Shown piece after piece: positions 58,223 to 64,000 of a stretch of 64,000 nucleotides of DNA; position 1 is the stretch's first letter, and each line of letters starts with the position of its first letter. A model generated the notes under the pieces. That model was not told where the DNA came from. It ran no database searches and saw nothing but the letters and a program-made list of their open reading frames with translations. Source of the stretch: Pseudomonas sp. ZH-FAD (GTDB lineage Bacteria > Pseudomonadota > Gammaproteobacteria > Pseudomonadales > Pseudomonadaceae); the NCBI RefSeq assembly GCF_002803095.1, contig NZ_PGLR01000017.1, forward strand, positions 1-64,000, written 5' to 3'. A program made the translations under genes and the position numbers.

Positions 58223-59203
58223 TCAGCGCGAGAAGCGTCTTCGATAATCCCGCGGCGAAATCGCTAAATGACGTTGGAATGTCGCACGCATTCGCTCTTC
58301 GTCACCGAAGCCGCATTGCCTGGCGATAACATCGATATTGCGGGTGGAGTCCTCCAGCAGCCTGCGCGCGGCTTCGAGGCGGAAAATTTCCACTGCCTTG
58401 GCCGGCGTGCGCCCGGTCTTCTGTTTGTACAGGCGGGAGAAATGCCGCGGGCTCATGTGGCAGCGCTCGGCCATGGTCTCGATATTCAGCTCCGGGCTGC
58501 TCAGGTGATCGCCCAACCAACGGTGCAGCTCATCGAAGGTCGAGGTGTCCTTGGCCTGTGCCTGCAACAGCTCGCTGAACTGCGCCTGCCCACCGGGACG
58601 CTTGAGAAAGACCACCAGCTCACGCGCCACCTGCATGGCCACCTCTCGCCCGCAATCGGCCTCGACCAGTGCCAGGGCGAGGTCGATGCCGGCACTGACA
58701 CCCGCAGAGGTCCACACTGCGCCCTGCTCGATGAAGATGGCGTTGTTGTCCACTTCGATGGCCGGGAAACGCGTCTTGAGCATGTCGCACATCGCCCAAT
58801 GCGTCGCCGCGCGCTTGCCCTCGAGCAAACCCGCATGAGCCAACAGAAAGGTGCCACTGCATACGGAGGCCGTGCGCCGCACTCGGCGTGCGTTGCTGGC
58901 GATCCAGGCGATCAGTTCGGCCGATTCGGCCACCGCACGCTCGATTTCCGGCGCACCAGGCACGATCAGCGTATCGACCTGCGCCAGCTGTACCTCTGCC
59001 AGCGGCTGGGTATCCACCACCAGGCCTTCGGCAGTGCCCACCAAACCGCCCGCAAGGCTGACAGTGAGGCGCTCGTAACCCGGCAAACCGCGTTCGTGCA
59101 TGGCCTTGGTGGCCGCCCAGAACACCGTCTGCGCGCCGGTAAGATCGAGCAGACCGACTTGCGGGTAGGCGAGAAACAGAACGGTACGCGGGCGAGTTGG
59201 CAT
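58223..59203 (-). CDS. GlxA-family regulator (DJ-1-like plus AraC domains)
   Basis: 326 residues. The N-terminal DJ-1/PfpI-like domain (PRTVLFLAYPQVGLLDLTGA; TLIVPGAPEIERAVAE; TASVCSGTFLLAHAGLLEGK with a Cys nucleophile position retained) joins a C-terminal AraC domain with two helix-turn-helices (NIETMAERCHMSPRHFSRLY; NIDVIARQCGFGDEERMRAT). It is divergent from the oxidoreductase gene, 89 nt away, which it may control. Confidence 0.93.
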   Translation of the reverse strand: MPTRPRTVLFLAYPQVGLLDLTGAQTVFWAATKAMHERGLPGYERLTVSLAGGLVGTAEGLVVDTQPLAEVQLAQVDTLIVPGAPEIERAVAESAELIAWIASNARRVRRTASVCSGTFLLAHAGLLEGKRAATHWAMCDMLKTRFPAIEVDNNAIFIEQGAVWTSAGVSAGIDLALALVEADCGREVAMQVARELVVFLKRPGGQAQFSELLQAQAKDTSTFDELHRWLGDHLSSPELNIETMAERCHMSPRHFSRLYKQKTGRTPAKAVEIFRLEAARRLLEDSTRNIDVIARQCGFGDEERMRATFQRHLAISPRDYRRRFSR

Positions 59204-59292
59204 GATTTCGGGGGTATATGTCGTATCTGCCGAAATGCTCCTCTCCTAGCATGGCTCCGTCAAACGAAACGAGCCAAAGCCAGGAGTACCAG

Positions 59293-60495
59293 ATGAAACA
59301 ACGCATTCTGATTGTCGGTGGTGGTTTTGCCGGGGTATGGAGCGCCCTCAGTGCCATGCGCCTGCTCGATCAACACGGACGAACGGATATCGGCGTGACC
59401 ATGCTCGCCCCTCAACCGGAGTTGCGCATTCGACCGCGCTTCTACGAGCCGAATGTGCAAAGCATGAAAGCGCCTCTCACCGAGCTGCTGGCAGCCGTGG
59501 GTGTGGAATTCGTCCAAGGCACGGCCGAGGGTATCGATGCATCGCGTCAGCAGGTCAGCTATCGCGATGCCGCCGGCAAGCCGGGGAGCCTGAGCTACGA
59601 CCGCTTGGTGCTGGCCTCGGGTAGCCGCCTGATGCGCCCAGCGCTGGAAGGCATGGAAGCGCATTTGTTCGACGTCGATGAAATCGAGCAGGCGGTGCGC
59701 CTGGAGCAACATCTGGCGAGCCTGGCGGAGCGTCCGCCAAGCACCGCACGCAATACCGTGGTGGTCGCCGGCGGCGGCTTTACCGGCATCGAGACCGCGA
59801 CGGAAATGCCGGCACGCCTGCGCGCCCTGCTCGGCGATGACGCCGACATTCGCGTGGTAGTGGTCGATCGTGGCGAAGAGATTGCCGCCGCGCTGGGTGA
59901 TGGCATTCGTCCGGCGATCAGCGAGGCGTCGCGGGAACTGGGAATCGAATGGTGCCTGGGACGCATGGTGGTGGCGGTCGATGCCGATGGCGTGACCCTG
60001 GATGATGGCCAGCGTATCGCCTCCCATACCGTGATCTGGACCGTGGGTTTTCGCGCCAGCGCGCTGACCGAGCAGATCGATGCTCCACGCGATCATCAGG
60101 GCCGACTGCAGGTCGACAGCCAGCTCAAGGTCCAGGGTCAACCTGCAATCTTCGCAGCAGGCGATACCGCCCGCGCCGCAACGGACGATGTCGGCAACTT
60201 CAGCGTGATGTCCTGCCAGCACGCCATCGCCTTGGGTCGCCACGCCGGCAACAACGCTGCAGCCGAACTGATCGGGGTAGCGGCGACGCACTACAGCCAG
60301 CCCAAGTACGTGACCTGCCTCGATCTCGGCGCCTGGGGTGCGGTGTACAGCGAAGGCTGGGATCGCCAGGTAAAACTGATCGGCAGCGAAGCCAAGACGC
60401 TGAAACAACAGATCAACAGCCTGTGGATCTACCCGCCGGTCGCTGATCGCGCCATCGCCCTGGCAGCCGCCGACCCGGCGATTCCAGTGGCCTGA
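59293..60495 (+). CDS. NAD(P)/FAD-dependent oxidoreductase (NDH-2-like)
   Basis: 400 residues. Two dinucleotide-binding motifs: FAD ILIVGGGFAGVWSALSA near the start and NAD VVVAGGGFTGIETATEM near residue 160. FAD-contacting LVLASGSRL and the C-terminal IFAAGDTARAATDD are present. The overall layout is that of type II NADH dehydrogenase/sulfide-quinone-like flavoproteins; the C-terminus lacks an evident membrane-anchor helix. The start at 59293 gives the standard FAD-motif N-terminus. Probably controlled by the divergent GlxA-type regulator. Confidence 0.9.
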   Translation: MKQRILIVGGGFAGVWSALSAMRLLDQHGRTDIGVTMLAPQPELRIRPRFYEPNVQSMKAPLTELLAAVGVEFVQGTAEGIDASRQQVSYRDAAGKPGSLSYDRLVLASGSRLMRPALEGMEAHLFDVDEIEQAVRLEQHLASLAERPPSTARNTVVVAGGGFTGIETATEMPARLRALLGDDADIRVVVVDRGEEIAAALGDGIRPAISEASRELGIEWCLGRMVVAVDADGVTLDDGQRIASHTVIWTVGFRASALTEQIDAPRDHQGRLQVDSQLKVQGQPAIFAAGDTARAATDDVGNFSVMSCQHAIALGRHAGNNAAAELIGVAATHYSQPKYVTCLDLGAWGAVYSEGWDRQVKLIGSEAKTLKQQINSLWIYPPVADRAIALAAADPAIPVA

Positions 60496-60582
60496 GCGAA
60501 CCAGCCACTTTCCTCCCAACCTGAACAAAGCGCGGCGAAGGCAGTCGGAAAAGCAGGACAATCGTCACGGAAACCCTGCCCC

Positions 60583-62355
60583 ATGCTGCCCAACCGCGCC
60601 CTTCTCTCCGCTTTCGTCGTGGCCCTGCTCAGCCCCCTTGCCGAGGCGCAGGAGCCGTTGCGCATCCAGAGCCTGCAGCGCTGCGGCGACCTACTCGCCA
60701 GTGAAAAGCAGGAATGGTGCATGCAGGTGCGTGGCCTTGGCGCGAAGCTGCCCAGGCTGCGGTTCGGCGACGACACCCTGCCCGCTTCGGCGGTCAAGCG
60801 CACTGGCGATGGCCTACGCCTACAGTTGAACAGCAACGAACATCGCAGCGCACCGCTGTGGCTGGAGGACGGCTCGCGCGCCAGCAATCCGGTGTGGTTG
60901 TCGCTGCATCGCAGCCATGTGCTCGCTGCCGGCCCGGATGAAGTGGCGAAGAACATGGATGGCCTGACCACCTATGTCGACCTGGTCAGCCTGCTGATCG
61001 AGGAAAGCCACGACGGCCTCGACGAGGCCAGGCGCCTGGCGAAGAAATACGACGCCAAGGTGGTCGGCGCCATCCCACCGCTGAACGTCTACCAACTGCG
61101 CCTGCCGGTGAAGAACCTGACCGAGCGCGATGCGCTGGTGCTGCGCATCGGCAACGAAACCAGCGTCGATGCCGTGGTGGTGGAAGAAAGCGCACCGGAG
61201 CGCGGCGAAGAGCGCGAAGCCGCGCGCCAGCCAGCACGCAAACCGGAAAAGAACTCCGAAGAGTGGGCGGCGAACCGCTTCATGGATGCGGTGAACTATT
61301 ACCAGCGACGCATCCCGGCGGGCGAGACGCCCATAGAGGCCGAACCGATCCGCGTCGGCGTGATCGAGCGCAACGTCGATTTCGATTCGCCCGACTTCGC
61401 CGATTACCTCGGCGCCTGCCCCGATGGCAAACCGCGCACCTGCGTCTATGCGCGTGATGCCGACGAGCCGGACAGCCACGGCAGCACCGTGGCCGGGATT
61501 CTCGCAGCGCACTGGGACAAGGGCGGCAACACCGGTTTCCTGCGCGGGCTAGACAAGGCCAGCCAGGGCTTCGAAGTCATCGTCGAGCGCAACTCGGACG
61601 CCGGCATCACCGCCAACATCGCCGCATCGGTGAACCTGGTGGAAGACGGCGTACGCGTCCTCAACTGGAGCTGGGGCATCCACCGCGTTGGCACGCGCAA
61701 CGTCGAAGGTGACGAGATCGATTCGCTGGTGCGCTCGGGCATTGCCATGAGCGGTTACGAAGAACTGCTGGAGGAGTTCTTCCTGTGGCTGCGCGAGGAA
61801 CACCCGGACGTGCTGGTGATCAACTCCGCCGGCAACGGTTCGTCCTACTCCGGCCAGGACGAGTATCGCCTGCCCTCCTCGTTCATCACCGAGCAATTGC
61901 TGGTGGTCGGCGGGCATCAGCGCAACAAGGAAAAGGAGGTCGATATCGACGACCCGAGCTACGCGGTCAAACGCAACTCGTCGAACATCGACATGCGCGT
62001 CGACATCACCGCCGCCGCCTGTGCCCGCGCCTCCACCCGTGAGGTCGATGCGACCGGCGACGTGCATTGCGGTACCTCCTACGCCACGCCCCTGGTCACC
62101 GGTGTGGTCGCCGCCATGCTGTCGATCAATCCGCGTCTGCAGCCGGAACAGGTGCGCATGCTGCTACGGCGCAGCGCCATGACCATCGGCGGTGATTACG
62201 ACTTCGAACCGATGGACGCCGAAGACCTGACCGCGCCGATCCTGCCATCGGAGCGCAACTACAAGATGAGCGACAAGGACGTGGGTCGCTCGGCGCGGCT
62301 GGATATGCAGAAGGCGCTGGACCTGGCGGTGCAGAGTCGTGATCGGGTGCGTTGA
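60583..62355 (+). CDS. Exported S8 subtilase-like protein with altered catalytic Asp
   Basis: 590 residues: signal peptide to about residue 22 (AFVVALLSPLAEAQ), an N-terminal region of unknown fold (30-230), then a subtilisin-type domain. His is in DSHGSTVAGIL (H299), the oxyanion Asn in NSAGNG (N418) and the Ser in CGTSYATPLVTG (S499). The strand normally reading V-I-D-x-G-V-D is V-I-E-R-N-V-D here, so the catalytic Asp position is Glu (E262, codon GAG). Activity is therefore doubtful or altered. Alone, convergent with the GNAT gene. Confidence 0.86.
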   Translation: MLPNRALLSAFVVALLSPLAEAQEPLRIQSLQRCGDLLASEKQEWCMQVRGLGAKLPRLRFGDDTLPASAVKRTGDGLRLQLNSNEHRSAPLWLEDGSRASNPVWLSLHRSHVLAAGPDEVAKNMDGLTTYVDLVSLLIEESHDGLDEARRLAKKYDAKVVGAIPPLNVYQLRLPVKNLTERDALVLRIGNETSVDAVVVEESAPERGEEREAARQPARKPEKNSEEWAANRFMDAVNYYQRRIPAGETPIEAEPIRVGVIERNVDFDSPDFADYLGACPDGKPRTCVYARDADEPDSHGSTVAGILAAHWDKGGNTGFLRGLDKASQGFEVIVERNSDAGITANIAASVNLVEDGVRVLNWSWGIHRVGTRNVEGDEIDSLVRSGIAMSGYEELLEEFFLWLREEHPDVLVINSAGNGSSYSGQDEYRLPSSFITEQLLVVGGHQRNKEKEVDIDDPSYAVKRNSSNIDMRVDITAAACARASTREVDATGDVHCGTSYATPLVTGVVAAMLSINPRLQPEQVRMLLRRSAMTIGGDYDFEPMDAEDLTAPILPSERNYKMSDKDVGRSARLDMQKALDLAVQSRDRVR

Positions 62356-62367
62356 GGGCCGCTCAGG

Positions 62368-62898
62368 TCACTCGCCGGAAACCCGCTCATAGAGCTCGAC
62401 CGGCTCCAGCTTGCCCTGGCAGCCGCACTGGCTGTGGCCCAGGCCCAGATGGCGGAAGCCGGCCTTGAACAGCACTCGGCCGGATTGCGGATTGCGCGCC
62501 AGGTGGCTGGCGTGCAGGCGACGCAGACGCAGTTGCTGAAAGGCGAAATCCACCAGGGCATTGCAGGCTTCACTGGCGTAGCCACGGCTCCAGTAAGGCA
62601 CGCCGATCCAATAGCCAACCTCGGCCTCGCCGCGGCCGATGTCCTTGAGCGCCATGCTGCCGACCAGCTTGCCGGTGGCCGACTCGATGATGATGAAGTT
62701 GGCCGCCGTGCCACTGGCCCAATCCTGCGCGCAGCGCTCTATCCACTGCTGCGCCAGCTCGGGCGGATAGGGATGGGGAATGCTGCTGGTGACATCGGCA
62801 ATACGAAAATCACCAGCCAGACGTTGCACCTCGGCAGCGTCCTGCGGCTGCGGTGGGCGCAGCGTCAGACGTTCGGTTTCGATGCGATGCTCATCCAT
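62368..62898 (-). CDS. GNAT family N-acetyltransferase (RimJ/RimL type)
   Basis: 176 residues, beginning ETERLTLRPPQPQDAAEVQR, the ribosomal-protein acetyltransferase-like N-terminus. The acetyl-CoA region is EVGYWIGVPYWSRGYASEAC followed by RLHASHLARNPQSGRVLFKA. The C-terminus carries an unusual Gly/Cys stretch (HSQCGCQGKLEPVELYERV). The substrate is unknown. Convergent with the subtilase-like gene, 12 nt apart. Confidence 0.9.
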   Translation of the reverse strand: MDEHRIETERLTLRPPQPQDAAEVQRLAGDFRIADVTSSIPHPYPPELAQQWIERCAQDWASGTAANFIIIESATGKLVGSMALKDIGRGEAEVGYWIGVPYWSRGYASEACNALVDFAFQQLRLRRLHASHLARNPQSGRVLFKAGFRHLGLGHSQCGCQGKLEPVELYERVSGE

Positions 62899-62962
62899 TT
62901 GCGTCTCCTGTCAAACCCTCAGGGTGCGCTGCGCGCACCGGCGCTTCTCCCGAATTGCCCAC

Positions 62963-63532
62963 TCAGACCGGGGACGGCCCGATGGGATAGAACTGCCCGG
63001 CACTCCACACCCCCAGCCAGGGCTTGCCGTCCACTTCGCGCTCCACCGCCAGCTCCACCAGTTGGTAGAACACGTTGCGATGAATCAGCGCTTCGAGGTT
63101 ACGCCGCACCAGAATATAGGGCGAGGGTTCGAGTGTCGCAGGGTCGATCTCCACCCGAATCGGGTGCTCGGCGCCGGCCACGACCTCGTCCTCGACGTTG
63201 GTGGTAAAGCGCAGCACCTGCGCTTCGCCCTCACCTTCCACCTGCAGGGTCACCGCAACGAAAGGCGCGTCGTCTACCTTGATGCCCACCTTCTCCACCG
63301 GCGTGATCAGGAAATAGTCGTCACCGTCGCGTCGGATGATGGTGGAGAACAGCCGCACCATGGGTTTGCGGCCGATGGGCGTGCCCAGGTAATACCAGGT
63401 GCCATCGCGGGCGATACGCATGTCGATATCGCCACAGAAATCGGGGTTCCACAGGTGCACAGGTGGCAGGCCCTTGCCTTCGCCCTTGGGGATCTGCGCC
63501 AGCAGGTCGCCGGCCTTGCCTGGATCGCTCAT
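62963..63532 (-). CDS. DUF1285 domain protein
   Basis: 189 residues, no signal peptide. The family block [31 protein letters not shown] (split here as [20 protein letters not shown]) and [20 protein letters not shown], then [20 protein letters not shown] mark DUF1285. The start at 63532 is used because the longer frame runs through a REP-like half-site. The function is unknown. The DUF4823 gene follows upstream on the same strand. Confidence 0.88.
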   Translation of the reverse strand: MSDPGKAGDLLAQIPKGEGKGLPPVHLWNPDFCGDIDMRIARDGTWYYLGTPIGRKPMVRLFSTIIRRDGDDYFLITPVEKVGIKVDDAPFVAVTLQVEGEGEAQVLRFTTNVEDEVVAGAEHPIRVEIDPATLEPSPYILVRRNLEALIHRNVFYQLVELAVEREVDGKPWLGVWSAGQFYPIGPSPV

Positions 63533-63638
63533 GCTCTCTCCTCGTCCATATTTTGCCGGGGACTGAAGAGGATACACCGTGGCACCTGTCGCGGCTAAAG
63601 CCCCTCCCACAAGAGCGGCGCGCCGATTGCCCCTATTC

Positions 63639-64000
63639 TTAGCGGCCAACCCCCAGCAGGCTGCGCGCATAGTCGTGCAGCGGCGGGCCGATCAGGTCCT
63701 GCGGCTGGGCATCGTAGAACGTCAGGAATCCGCCACGGCTGCGAATCCGCGCGGTGTCGACCAGGAAGCGAGTATTGGTTTCGATCAGCATCAGCTGGAT
63801 CGATGCCCGGTCAGTGCCGAGGCGATCCACAGCCTCCTGATCCTCCCACTCCTCCAGGGTGCCGATGCGGTCATCGCTGTAGGCGAAACGCGCATACAAC
63901 AGATAATGTGCGCCAGCCCCGCGCGCCTCGGCCATGGCTTCATCCAGGCCTGCCGGCTGACGTGCGCGGCGCACCAGCGGGAAGTATTCGACGAAGCCCT
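63639..64000 (-). CDS. DUF4823 protein, C-terminal part (5' end beyond window)
   Basis: The frame is open to the window end: the visible part begins [20 protein letters not shown] and runs through [40 protein letters not shown] and [20 protein letters not shown] to TAA at 63639. This matches the C-terminal half of DUF4823 lipoproteins. The signal peptide and start are not in the window. A half REP (GCGGCTAAAGCCCCTCCCAC) lies at 63591-63610, between this gene and the DUF1285 gene. Confidence 0.78.
   Translation of the reverse strand, partial: GFVEYFPLVRRARQPAGLDEAMAEARGAGAHYLLYARFAYSDDRIGTLEEWEDQEAVDRLGTDRASIQLMLIETNTRFLVDTARIRSRGGFLTFYDAQPQDLIGPPLHDYARSLLGVGR

Overview
The window is a chromosomal segment of a GC-rich gamma-proteobacterium, almost certainly a Pseudomonas of the mendocina/oleovorans/alcaligenes type (now Ectopseudomonas). 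The reasons are the block tRNA-Arg/tRNA-Ser - rsmA - lysC - alaS - ast (aru) operon - aot operon - AraC-type argR, a layout I recognise from Pseudomonas aeruginosa, and an Xcp-like type II secretion cluster split into divergent gspCD and gspE-M. The species is inferred, not proven.

Layout. 1-7.2 kb: 3'-truncated mgtE, a DUF4124 protein, three identical tRNA-Arg(ACG), tRNA-Ser(GCT), rsmA, lysC and alaS. 7.5-21.2 kb: threonine aldolase, the arginine succinyltransferase pathway (astC-aruF-aruG-astD-astB-orf-astE) and the arginine/ornithine ABC transporter (aotJ-Q-M-P) with argR. ArgR-type half-sites lie upstream of both astC and aotJ, so uptake and catabolism form one regulon. 21.6-32.2 kb: type II secretion genes gspM to gspE on the minus strand, divergent from gspC-gspD. 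Palindromic REP-type repeats sit at several gene junctions; two insertions are in frame with the leaders of pseudopilin genes. 32.2-33.1 kb: a gene-free array of about 190-bp tandem repeats.

33.2-38.4 kb: amidase, lipoprotein, GFA-domain protein, methyltransferase, AI-2E-type transporter and a hydrolase remnant. 38.4-45.7 kb is an accessory region, visibly less GC-rich: a TetR/MFS/BdcA-like SDR module, then about 4.3 kb bounded by inverted repeats of about 49 bp. That unit holds a truncated DEDD exonuclease and a tight, overlapping three-gene operon: a PD-(D/E)XK-type putative nuclease, a small middle protein and a DUF3732-type Rad50/SbcC-like ATPase. It has the composition of an ABC three-component (ABC-3C) conflict or defence system and is the most interesting object here.

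45.8-50.5 kb: a DUF305 protein, a YVTN beta-propeller, a decayed LysR regulator, an ECF sigma/anti-sigma pair and small exported proteins. 50.5-52.0 kb: a structured intergenic element, a 30-codon ORF and small unknown proteins. 52.1-64 kb: a PfpI-family protein, a PAS-GGDEF diguanylate cyclase, a TonB-dependent receptor behind a Zur-box-like palindrome, a DUF1624 membrane acyltransferase, a GlxA-type regulator divergent from an FAD oxidoreductase, a subtilase-like protein with Glu at the catalytic Asp position, a GNAT acetyltransferase, a DUF1285 protein and a DUF4823 gene cut by the window end.

All calls come from reading the sequence; no database search was run.
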